Below, one piece after another: positions 48,099 through 58,459 of a stretch of 64,000 nucleotides of DNA; position 1 is the first letter of the stretch, and each line of letters starts with the position of its first letter. Where the stretch lies: positions 1 to 64,000 of the forward strand of contig NJFT01000215.1 of assembly GCA_002221725.1 (NCBI GenBank), written 5' to 3'. The notes under the pieces are model-generated. The model had not been told where the DNA came from and did not search any database. It saw nothing but the letters and a program-made list of their open reading frames with translations. The translations under genes and the position numbers were made by a program. Source of the DNA: Scedosporium boydii. Taxonomy: Eukaryota; Ascomycota; Sordariomycetes; Microascales; Microascaceae.

Positions 48099-49090
48099 AT
48101 GCCTCAGGTCGGCGTATGTGTAGGTAGTTACCATAGAAGGGCGGGGACGCCCACCAGTTTTGAGTTTTGTTTCTCTTGGGCATTTTCTTCCTCGGACCTC
48201 CTCCTGTTTTCCCCCCTTCTTACTCTTCTCTTTCTTTTCTTTTTATACTCCTTCCGTTATGTATCCCTCTCTCGCCTCTTTCCTCCATCTCTCTTAGAAC
48301 GATTCTTTTTTTTTTTTTTCCTTTTTCCTTCTGTCTGATTCCTCTTCTCCGGCGGAAAGATACAGCTTGTAACGGAAATGCATGGGTGAGGAGTACGGAG
48401 TAGGCTGGGTAGGAAAGGGAGGTTGAAATGAAATGACACATATACGTCACCAGATACATATACATACACGCAGACACTGAGAAAAAAAAGATCCTACCGT
48501 CCCGCTTAGTGCCTTTATCACTTTTCTCATCGAGCTCGGAGCTTTGTAGGATTCGTGGGGGGCCGGATGTAAGAGGTTGTGTCGAGGGGACTAAGACTGG
48601 TTTCTTTTGTTATGCTCGCTGTCAAGACGATATGCTCCGGCGGTTTCCACTTGCTTTTGTTCTTCTCGCAGAAACTCGAACATTTACAAAATAGTAGTTG
48701 TCTGTCTCCTGTCCACTCTGCTCTTACACAACACGACTAGAAATGATAGGGTCCAGGAGTAGACGGAAAGATTCGATTTAACGACGGGATTGTATTTAAC
48801 TACCGCTTTATAAATTGGTGTGTTGGTGAGACTGGCTCTCATTTAGGCAAGCTCACTTGCGATAATACAATCTTAGGAGCCTCGGTTTGAATCCAAGACG
48901 AGCAAGTAGAAACAAATTCAATCGAGCCCTACGTTCAAAAACAAACGAACCTCAAATTGCAAAGAAGTACACATATAAAGGGAACCAGAAAAAAAAAAAA
49001 GGAACGAAGGCGGAATACCCAGCTATCTCAGATCACCCTCCCATCACCTCATGGCCCTCGACTCACAAATCTCACCTCATAGCCCCCCTC
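48099..49090. other. Convergent 3' intergenic region
   Basis: C/T-rich directly after the kinesin stop (48175-48345), then a TACGGAGTA copy at about 48394 and AT-rich sequence. No gene recognised. Confidence 0.5.
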
Positions 49091-50283
49091 TTACAAGCCA
49101 TTGTTGCTAGGGGTCTTGGAGAAGTGCCAGCCCAAGAACAGCTGCGGCACGACAAACGCCGCAACAGCGAGCCACAGTGCAATGTTCACGCCAAAGATCT
49201 TGACGAAGAGGATAGCGACGCGCTTGATGGTGGCGCGCGACAGCGTAGCCCAAGCATCGCGGACGGAAGCGAAGGGCTTGCCGCCAATAACGGCGGGTTC
49301 GATGCGGCCGCCGAAGGAGCGGTCGAAGGGGATGATGGTGTCCTGCTCGGGGGGCAGAAGGCTAGCCTGGATGCGAACGAGGACGACGAGGGTGGGAAGG
49401 ACGAGAACGAGCTGGAGGATAAAAGTGAGAAGGACGAGGACGACGCAAAGAGCGGCGCCCTTGCCGTCGGTGGGGGTGGCGGGCGAGAAGGGCGAGAGCG
49501 GATAAGGAATGCCAGCGAGGAAGCCGATCAGGGCGGGGACGAAGATGGAGATAAGGGAGGCGGCGGTATGAAGGAGAGTCGGGGAGGCGACGGCGCGGAA
49601 GGTGGTGCCGAAGGGAGGGAGGCGCTTCCACCACCTCAGAGGGCTCGAGGGCGTCAGGACGATGTGGATCCAGGCGGTGTTGAGCTGGACAAGGGCGAGC
49701 TGGGAGAGGAGGAGGCCGAGGGGCATGAGGGACTTGCCCAGGATTCCCGAGAAGATCTCGGAGACAAAGGAGCTCGCGAAGCCGTAGACGACGTAGCAGA
49801 AGAATCCGCGGAAGGAGGCGCGCCAGCCGCCCGTGGACTTGAGGAAGGCGTAGGTGCGGCGCAGGCTGGAGGTTACGGGGAATTCGGACTCGGACTTGGT
49901 GCCGTTGTTGGGGGCGGCAGAGGCTTCGACGTCGGCGTTTGCGTCGGGGGCTGGGTCGTCGAGGGAAAGGGGTTGGTAGGCGGGTGGAGCGTTCTCATCT
50001 TCGACGCTGGCGAGGACGGGGTAGACGTGGCCTACGGTGTAACCAATCTTGGGGAGTGTCAGTTAGCTTTTTGCTTTGAAGGAAGTTGAAAAACAAGCAC
50101 GCCCGATGATATAAGACGTACAAAGAGGGCGATGGGCAGGAAGATGAGAAAGTCGATGCCGAAGAGGGCCCAGAGCCATTTGGGGAACTCAGGGAACGGG
50201 ACGGGAGCTTCGTCGCCATCACCCTCGAGGTGCCGCTTGATCAAGGGGGCGGCGAGCTCGCCGATCGCTCTAGGTGAGAGCAT
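49091..50283 (-). CDS. Multi-pass membrane protein of unknown function
   Basis: Exons 50283-50122 and 50047-49091 give 372 residues; the intron has a GTACGT donor and a GCTAAC branch site. The first exon ends in a hydrophobic segment (LWALFGIDFLIFLPIALF) that continues IGYTVGHVYPVL after the intron. A Pro/Asp-rich loop follows, then about four or five further hydrophobic segments (for example LLHTAASLISIFVPALIGFL and VVLVLLTFILQLVLVLPTLV), the conserved-looking IIPFDRSFGGRIEPAVIGG loop and a last helix before SKTPSNNGL. I do not recognise a named family. An opposite-strand frame over the same interval is compositionally a shadow. Confidence 0.82.
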
Positions 50284-51316
50284 CTTGTCGAACTTGGGGC
50301 TATTTTACTTGTACGTATGATTGATAAAAATAAACGAGCCGAGACGACAAACTTTTTCAAGATGCTTGTTGTCAGGAGAAGAGAGAGGACCGTGAAGGAT
50401 CGCGTTTATATGGAGAGTTGAGGGTTGAGGAGTGGAGGGGGCAAGGGTGCTGCTTATTACGTTGGGGTACTTCGTGACGATTACGACGTTCACAATCGAA
50501 TGTCAAAATCAGCATAGGTTTCACAGGGCGAGACTTGCTACAAAGTATTTATTCTCCCCACTTGGAGAGGCACAGCATCAATCAGATCAATCAAGTGCTC
50601 CTCGGAGAGCGAGAACCAACGGCCAACAAGCAACAGCTCCAGGCTGTGGAGGGCGAGTCGCCAGGCAGCAGCAGGAGCAGCAGGAGCATGGGCAAGACGG
50701 CAAACGGGGATCGCGGGTCGAGGTGGAGAACAAAGTACAAGTACAAAAGCATGCAGTGAGGATGACCCGTTATGGCCTTGCACCTCCCTGTGAGAGTTAT
50801 GTACTTTGACATTCAATCCTTGGCGAGAAATCCGAATATTCCGAATCTTATGCTCAAGGAGGACCAGGCCGTTGTGTACTGTACGTCGTAGGACAATGCA
50901 TCACAGACCATATTAGCGTACCGAAGGATGCGAACAATTTATGCAAGGTTCCTCATCAACTACCAATGATCTATTGGTAGGCAGACCATGATGTCGACGC
51001 ACCCACACCCTCAACTTCAACTTGGATGATACCACATTTCACGTGTAGGTTCAAACAGTGTACAAAGGTGGAGATAATCCTGGTTGTCAGAAGAGCAGGC
51101 GCGAGAGATGAAGCAAAAAAAAAAAAAAAAAAAAAAGAGACTTGAAAATGTCGTGAATACCATACTTCGTAAATGCTAGCAAGTTGGGGTATAACATTCA
51201 GTCGTTCAAACATCTACTTCGTATGCATCCTGCGAGTTCATATCCATCCAACAAAGGGAATCCGCCACCTGTGTCGTGTCCGAATCTCAGGGTCAGCCTC
51301 CACCGACCGAACCTCA
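50284..51316. other. Intergenic between minus-strand genes
   Basis: Contains a run of 22 A (51115-51136) and copies of GTACTTCGTGA (50467) and CATACTTCGTAAATG (51162). No gene recognised. Confidence 0.5.
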
Positions 51317-52515
51317 TCATCCTTTAAGACGACCCGCATAGTACTGCTTTCTCCAGATCGTATCGTTCCTCGCCTGACAGACCACAATAGCTACTGTCAT
51401 AGCATTCCACACCCCCTGGTTCTTCTTGTTGAAGTTCACTTCGACCTGGTAGCTGACCTGCGCGTCCTCCCCTTTCGTGGGATCGATCGTCAGAACAAGA
51501 AGCGTCGTATTGACGATGAAGAGCCCGTAAATCACAGGTGGCTGCGTCGTGAAGTTGGGCTCCTGAGCGTCCGCCATCGTCTCGTCCTCCTCATCACCCC
51601 CTTCTACCTCCTTCTTCCGCTTACTCCAGAACCTTCGATGCGAGCGCGCCAAGTCCCTCAGCTGCGACTGCATATAATTCGAAATCCCCGTGCCTCCAAG
51701 GTTCACGTCGACGACCTCTACGAAAATGTTGGGAAGGATGTCGATGTTATCGTAGCCCCCATCCTTCGCGGCCCATTTTAGGTACTGGTCAACCTCCTTC
51801 TGAATGGATGCCGGTATTTTGGCCTTTTGGCCGGTTTGGACCAAGGCTCTGACAACAGTTGTGAGGTCAATCAGGCGAATAACCGCTTTGGTTGCTTTTA
51901 TGGAGCTGTTAGCTTGAGAGCAGAGCTAGGCAGGGTATGCCACGGCCGCGCCGAGTGGAATCCTCCCATGCATGAATATGGGCTAGAAGGGAATGACGGA
52001 AATTTCTCAAAAAAAAAGGAGAACATACCACGAAAATCTTGGCCCGACCACGAGTACACCACCGGCTCGTCGACTTCAGACGTAGAGAACAGGATGTCAG
52101 GTACCGGAATACCTCGAAAATCGAAACTCCAGTGGGGTGGCAGAAGGGGACTATATTGTCTCATGAAGAGAATCCGAAAGAGCTCCTCCTCATCCGGAGC
52201 CCATTCGCCGCTGCCTGGGAATAGTGCCTTCTCCTGCATCATCTCCTCGTACCGATCCGCCTCGAGCTCTCTCTCCACCTCGTCAAGCCTGCTGGAGCCC
52301 TCATCGTAGTCGTAGTCTTCCAGGGATTCGTTTATCAGAGGCGAGCTAATGCTCCTCCTTTGCTTCTGTATCCGGCCCGCAAGTACGCGATCCCTTTTGC
52401 GAGTACTTGACTGTCGGCTACTGCTAGCTGTGCTGGGCGTCTTAGTTCTCGGGCCTATCTTGGGTTGGTGTGGTGTGTCGACAGGTGAGGCCAACGCTTC
52501 TGGGGCATGCGCCAT
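51317..52515 (-). CDS. Unrecognised soluble protein, probably nuclear
   Basis: Exons 52515-52029 and 51894-51317 give 354 residues. The acceptor is CATAAAAG/CA; the earlier AG at CTAACAG would give a stop. The N-terminal 70 residues are Ser/Thr/Arg-rich with basic patches (STRKRDRVLAGRIQKQRRS), suggesting nuclear import. An acidic stretch (DYDYDEGSSRLDEVERELEA) and a folded region follow: WAPDEEELFRILFMRQYSPL, HWSFDFRGIPVPDILF, DLTTVVRALVQTGQKAKIPA and a beta-rich end (IYGLFIVNTTLLVLTIDPTK). It looks like a conserved fungal protein, but I cannot assign a family or role. Confidence 0.78.
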
Positions 52516-53503
52516 CTTCGTAAACTAGTTCATAATAACGTTCTGCCCAGTTGTTGTATTTTTGATGGTCGAAGGCCTTGGTTTCGTAGAGTTGGGCAAG
52601 TGTGGAAGGATCGGTTTGAATGAGACAAGGCCTCCTGTGCGCTTGGGACGAAAAAAAAAAAGGGGCGAAATGTAAAGTTTTGTTCAATTGGCAAGCTTAA
52701 ATTAAGAAAGCCAAGTCCAGAATGAAGGCCAAAGTTGTATGCCCAACCCCAGAATAGCGCCAGAATCTCGTTTGGTGTTGGAGGTCGCCGTCTCAGTGAG
52801 GCTCTACATACGATATTATGTACAAGCTGGATCAGGAATGCCGTTTCGGTGTGCAATGCTCTCTCAAAAATTGCCGATGCGGTCGCGCTGGAGATCGATG
52901 ATGGAAGATGCGAGAAAATCCGAACATCCGTAGGGAACTGATGTGTGTATTGGAAGTCGCTTGGAGGAGGAAAATATGAATGAATATCACTACAAGAGGC
53001 GGTGTAAAGAAGAGATGATACCGGCTTGAAAATGTTTGGGCTCGGAAGAGGTTGGGAGTTGGGAGTTTAAGAGTTGGGATTTGGGATGGCCAGAGAACGG
53101 TGAGGCATCAATTGATCAATTGATCAATTGGCGACCCGCCCTTTTCTTCAATTACTTCATAAGATTTGACGTTGCACGATGCCTGATGCCAGGATGCTCC
53201 TTCCACTTGAAATATTACTCTACATTTCGTACTTGTGTGAGGGGAAAGTGTGCTATAATATTTCTTGTATCACGGCAAAGAGAACGAACTTGTTTAAATC
53301 AGAGTTCCAACCCCAAATTCAAAAGAGCTAATTTCTGTAGGCTGAGCATCCTCGACAAAATGGGGACCATCACCTCACAGTCCTCACCTCACCCTCCCCC
53401 ATCGCACCCCCTTCATAGATGCCTATCCTCCCCTTCGTCCTTGACCTCGTCCTTCAACCTTGGCTTAAGCCATAACTCACCGTCGTCCTCTCCGCCCATG
53501 TGT
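52516..53503. other. Intergenic between minus-strand genes
   Basis: Promoter of the 354-residue protein and 3' region of the Clr5-domain gene. Contains the tandem palindrome at 53107-53130. No gene recognised. Confidence 0.5.
53107..53130. repeat. Palindromic tandem repeat (ATCAATTG)x3
   Basis: Three perfect consecutive copies of ATCAATTG. The array is self-complementary, since CAATTG and TGATCA alternate, so it could fold into a hairpin. The same word recurs singly elsewhere in the window. Confidence 0.8.
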
Positions 53504-55509
53504 TCAAATCTCGCTCGTGTCGCTGAGTAGCTGTCGTGATTGTACCCCAGCCCCAATTACATCGACTGTGTTATTGGATACACAGTCGATAAGAACCTCC
53601 TGCTCTTTTAGAGTCTTCTTGCGTATGCGCTTGATTCGCTCCTTACCCCGGCGTCGACCCTTAGGTTCGGATGCTACTAATGGCGCCTCGGGTATCTTCA
53701 ACTTGATTTCCCTGTATCTGAGCTTCTCCTCCCTGTAGGCCTTGTCCCGGATAAGTTTCCGCTCCTTCTCTACCTGACTTTCTTCTCTGTGGGTACGTTT
53801 ACTCCTGTCGCCCTCGACTATCAGGCCTCGCTGGCATTTTTGATTTTCATTGTCACTTTTGAGGTTCCGCCGAAGCTTTAACCATAGACCCAGGCGCCTC
53901 GAGAACACGCCCGCCCACATCCGGCACTCGTCATCGCCCTTCCGCAGGATATCGATGGCCTCGTTTAGGTGGTTGAAAGCCAACCCACGTTCTTTGGTTT
54001 CCATCATGTGGTTTGCCAGCCAATCCGTGGAAATAGTAAAGGCCCGGGTTTGCATGTCGAATTTTAGGTCTAGCATTGCTAACAGTTTGCAGTGAGTGGC
54101 AGTGCAGTCCCGAAGTTCGTTGGCTAGCTCCTTGATTTGCTGCTTGTTCTCTTTAGGGTCGCCTACCATCATCGCAAGCAGATAGTCGAGAAGGATTGAA
54201 ACTCGATGATCGCCACTGCGGCTGTAGGCTTCCTCTCCTGTATGTTCATAGGCTCGGTCCAGCCATGACCGGAGCGTCTCATACTGCGTACGGACGGACG
54301 ATTGAGGGAAGTCTATCCTCCTCTGCCAAATCCCAGCCTGGTGCGACATCATGGAGAGTATGATCGGATGATTATTACCCATCATTTCCTTGAAGCAAAC
54401 TATGACATGAGAATAAACCCATCTCATGACGTCTTTAAAGTCCCGAGGCGAGGTGATAAAACTCTCGTAGAGCCATGCTGCAAATTCAAGGAAAGGGTGG
54501 CCCTCGAAGTGTCTCTGGAACGCAAGGCTCAAATACCTCAGGAATAGGCCGAGGAAAGGGAACTCGTTCATCTTCTTTCGCTGCGCACCTCGGAGGCGAA
54601 TATCGCGAAGAGTAAAGGCGATCCTCCAGAAATAAACGAGGAATCCCGGATCTATATCCACCGCCGCCCTCCCGAAGTCGTCGAAAACCTGCTGGAGAGC
54701 ATAGTTGAAGCGAGTCTGCATCCCTGCGCGCCCAAAGGCAGAAATGGTCTCGCACCTATGGGAGAGAACTTCCCACGAATCCCCCCGAAACTTAGCCCAG
54801 GAAGGACGAACCCAGGTGAGGTCGTTGACCGACCAAGCCGGCGAACCATCGAGAAAAACCCGGTAGACCAAAATTTTCACGATGTATGCCATTCTTTCTT
54901 CATCCTGAGGCAGCAAGAATATACTTCGTGGTGGATTGCATGGTCGTCGATTGTTGTACCCTCGATAGTTGTACCCCCGATTCACGGATACCGGCCCTCC
55001 TCGCGTTACCTTTTGCCTTTTGCGTGGAGCTCGCCGCGGTTCGTTCGGGATGGTTCTACGGTTGTTCTTCGTCTCGTTTTTGTCGAAATAGGGCTCCCAT
55101 CTCTTAAACTGCGACCTGTACATCTTGTCCCTAGGCAGGCACGCAAGGTCAGAAACGAGCCCTAAACAACTCAGAACGCAACAGGCCTGGAAGACACTCA
55201 CGTCGCTTGGAATAGAAATCTCCTTTTCATAAATTCTTCGAGCCTTTTGAGGGGCTGGCTCTCGATGATGTATATTTCGTATATGACGCTTTTGATTTGG
55301 TCCCATTTTTCTTTCGAGATGGGCTCCCGTTGCATTGGGCCGAGTTGGCCTTGGGGGTCAAAGTCCCAAGCCATAGGTACGGAAGGTGGGGGGCCGGGAG
55401 CGGGATAGTATCCCGGCCAGGGCCCGCCTTGACCGGACATGTCGCCGGCATTGGTGTAGTCAGGCTGGAGCTGAAAATTTGGAAATGTTGGATATCCGGA
55501 CGGATCCAT
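53504..55509 (-). CDS. Clr5-domain protein
   Basis: Exons 55509-55202 and 55130-53504 give 644 residues (intron donor GTGAGT, acceptor CCTAG). After a Pro/Gly-rich start, residues ~62-118 fit the fungal Clr5 domain: ISKEKWDQIKSVIYEIYIIE, RLEEFMKRRFLFQATDKMYR, SQFKRWEPYF. Clr5 was named for a fission yeast silencing factor and is widespread as an N-terminal domain of filamentous-fungal proteins with varied C-termini. The rest is an Arg-rich linker, a helical region (LGLFLRYLSLAFQRHFEGHP) and a highly charged C-terminus (KGRRRGKERIKRIRKKTLKE). Function unknown. It is divergent from the unrecognised 358-residue gene, 676 bases away. Confidence 0.85.
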
Positions 55510-56184
55510 TTTCAGTATCTGGGCGAAAAATTTTGGGTTTATTCAGGATTGGAATAAGTGGTTGGAGATGGCGCTGATGGCATGGAAAAGTGAACATCTC
55601 CGGGTTCAAGAGACGTTATTTATACCCGCCAACTTACGAGCACCGACAAGAAACGACTAAAGTCTACCTGCCTGATGGCCATAGGTAACCGGTCGGCAGC
55701 TCGAGTATTCACCAACCAGGCTTCTACGTTCCATCTACCAGTTCCAGCCATACCACGTAGTCCCGCATCCCACAACACTCGAACGCGTTGCTATCTCGGA
55801 CCGTGATTCGACGATGCTAAATGTCCTCGCATCTGCAAGTGCCCCGCCCTGCTCATAACTACGCCGTCCGGAGTGCTCCTCTCATGCTACAAGTCCGTAG
55901 CACAAAGCATCCAACGAATCAGTCATCGAGGCCGGTTGCTGCATCCATATGTTCTCCCGAAGTATTGGTCGCATCACTCAGCATCCGTGGCTCAAAGGAG
56001 AAGAAGAAACAAGGCAACAAACATATTGCGCAATGATTGTCTCTCGACTCCTCTTTGGTACAAGGCATTTAAGAAGCCCGATGAGCTGCGAACGAGGGTA
56101 AGCCTTTCTACTCCCTCTATTTCTCATCCAAGAGCACCCGCCCTTCATCGTATATCCTCATTCATACCTCACTAAACGGCAACG
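55510..56184. other. Divergent promoter region, Clr5 gene / 358-residue gene
   Basis: About 675 bases shared by two accessory-looking genes. No gene or clear regulatory motif recognised. Confidence 0.5.
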
Positions 56185-57261
56185 ATGTCTTCCGTCTGGT
56201 CAGACAATGCGTCGACCCTAGCAGGCCCCTCATGGGGCGCCATGCAGAGACAAGTTACCAACATGTACGAAGTCATAAAGGAACAGAGAGGCAACAAAGA
56301 GCTCGCCATCATTGCTGTCGTACCAGAAGAATACTCTTATGAGCTCGAGATTAAATGCGAAAGGCGCCCATGGGAGATCTGGAAAGGTAAGATCGATCAC
56401 GGATACTTGGAAAGAAATTTCCTCACCCTACTTAGACGCTTATCTGTGCTAACCACCAATCCGTCATCAGGCAGGTCCCTAGTCCTAGTCACCACCAGCA
56501 ACTGGTTGCAGGAGACTATCGAGGAAGTCCACGATCTTCAAAAGCACAGCAGCATGATCATCCTGGCTAGTACCGATGTCTCTACGATTAGTTTCAGCGT
56601 AGGGTCTCGGATCAACAACCTCACAATCCTCCGTTGCCGTCGCGGGGGCACCCGCGGTAGCCAGCTCCTCATCACTGGATCTTCTGAGTTCCATGGTGCC
56701 CGCATCGACCAATGGCAAAATCGGCACCGAAGGGGCCGAAATCTGCGTATCGGCAAGGGCGTTGGAATATGGATCGACTCCGCTGACAGTAACCGTTGGT
56801 CGACCTCTAATCTCTCGGCCAAGGCTCGAGAGAAGGTGAGGCACAAACTGGACAGGATGCGTAACACTGAAATGGAGGGTAGCTGGTGGGAGAAATGGAA
56901 GGGATATGTTGCTGGTATCCTTGGGGTTGTTGTCACTGGGTCCAAGCTTACTGCAGGTTTGAAGGCATCTGCCAGTGGAATGTTTGTCAATTTCCAGGTC
57001 GCCGGGCTGGGAGCCTTTCAATTTGGCACGGTTAAGGCTGCGATGACTGCGATGACTACGCTGGGAACAGCAGCTGGGCCTGCTGTCCTGCTTGGTGCTA
57101 GTGTCGCCGCTGCCGTGTACTTCATCCCGTGGGAAGATGTTCTGACCTCGCTCAAGGGCATCCTCTGGTCTATTTGGGATTGGTTCACGTCGCTCTGGGA
57201 CAAGTTCACCAACTGGGTTAAGTCAACCATAGGAAGGCGGGCCCCATGGCCCGCTAACTGA
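56185..57261 (+). CDS. Unrecognised 358-residue protein with hydrophobic, Trp-rich C-terminus
   Basis: Single exon from MSSVWSDNASTLAGPSWGAM. The N-terminal half has alternating strand/helix character (ELAIIAVVPEEYSYELEIKC, GRSLVLVTTSNWLQETIEEV, MIILASTDVSTISFSVGSRI), suggesting an alpha/beta fold. A basic linker (QNRHRRGRNLRIG) and helix lead to a long Gly/Ala-rich hydrophobic region (residues ~240-312: VAGILGVVVTGSKLTAGLKA, TLGTAAGPAVLLGASVAAAV) and an amphipathic Trp-rich end (LWSIWDWFTSLWDKFTNWVK). That C-terminus could insert in membranes. I recognise no family. Absence of introns, and an accessory neighbour on the other strand, fit a lineage-specific gene. Confidence 0.75.
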   Translation: MSSVWSDNASTLAGPSWGAMQRQVTNMYEVIKEQRGNKELAIIAVVPEEYSYELEIKCERRPWEIWKGKIDHGYLERNFLTLLRRLSVLTTNPSSGRSLVLVTTSNWLQETIEEVHDLQKHSSMIILASTDVSTISFSVGSRINNLTILRCRRGGTRGSQLLITGSSEFHGARIDQWQNRHRRGRNLRIGKGVGIWIDSADSNRWSTSNLSAKAREKVRHKLDRMRNTEMEGSWWEKWKGYVAGILGVVVTGSKLTAGLKASASGMFVNFQVAGLGAFQFGTVKAAMTAMTTLGTAAGPAVLLGASVAAAVYFIPWEDVLTSLKGILWSIWDWFTSLWDKFTNWVKSTIGRRAPWPAN

Positions 57262-58459
57262 TGGGCGAAGCTAGAGCTGGCAACCAGCCATGACGGCTGT
57301 TGATGGCATTGCAATTATTAGGACAGGTTTTAGGCATTGCTCAGCACTCCATTCCTTTATTTTTTCCTCATGGATCCCTCCATGAACGCTGTTCTTAGTT
57401 AGGGTAGCACAATAAACTGGCCCTTCTCGCTTCTTGATCGTCAAGACTCGGGAGATGGGCGGGCAGCGTTGCCATTTTCAAGGTGCTAATGTTCGGCGAA
57501 CTTGCACCTGTCAACCACGTACTTAGACGCTCCTTCGTGGAATTCTGGCATTGGCTTGGATTGGAATGTTGAAATTGAGGATTCTGTGGACAAGGAGACT
57601 AATGGGAATAGAAAGGCATGTGACGAGAAGAAGGGTTTCTCAAACTTCTCTCCTTGGGCCTGTAGGTGCCAGTGGGCTTAGCATCTCCTTAGAGGCGCTT
57701 TCCAACGATGCGGTCTTGTAGATTCGTTTAGCTTGCTCTCTTACACATCCGCAGCAGTCTGTGGTCCTCTCACCTGGAGTCTGAGCTCCCGCCCAGGATG
57801 GCTTGGACCAAATGGGACTGCGATTTTGGAAGGCTAAACTACCATGCTTAAGCAACAATGCCTACTTCGTTGAAAGTGGCAAAGGCGTAGAGAAGCCTCA
57901 CTTACACTTGAAGCTGAGCGCAGGGACTGGTTGAGGCACCGTGACATGATCTGTTCAGGCTCAGTGCATGGGCTTATGTAAGGAATACGATTGTGCTTTC
58001 CTTTCCCCCACAGAGTCAAGTCAAATGTCGAGTCCAACGGCCAAGGTACTTTGTACCTTCCTACCTTGATCGCATTCCCCACTCTTTCCTTCGGAGCGTC
58101 GCTTGAACACCCCTGCCGGCAAATAGCCGCAATTTCAAGTTCTAGGTACAAAGTACTTCGTACCACCAATTCCCAACTTTTCAGTGCGCGACGCGATACT
58201 TTAGACTTGTACTACTTTCCCTTCCAGTTCTTTCAAACAACCCAATTGCCTCCTTCTTTATTGCCACGCAAAACATCAACAAATTCCACCCTCAAAGAAT
58301 TTCCCAAAATTCCCGGACTTGTTTCTTTCTGCCTACGTCTCTTGACATGGTCATAGTTTCAACAGCGATTCCCATCATTAAGGCATCCCACCCCTCGTCA
58401 ACGACGGATTTTGAGGAAGAAATGCTCCAAAGCGAAGCTACCCATTGAACATCATCGCC
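57262..58459. other. Intergenic, no gene recognised
   Basis: Holds the 3' region of the 358-residue gene and the SAP-protein promoter. Near-copies of the dispersed palindrome lie at 58044 (GGTACTTTGTACC) and 58144-58163 (GGTACAAAGTACTTCGTACC). Frames look random. Confidence 0.5.

Noticed and set aside
48860..48910. tRNA-like GGTTTGAATCC box
   Set aside because: No matching D-arm, anticodon arm or acceptor stem could be built around it.
48887..50089. 400-codon plus-strand frame over the membrane-protein gene
   Set aside because: Glu/Gly/Ala-biased shadow. The minus strand has hydrophobic helices, good splice signals and continuous sense across the intron.
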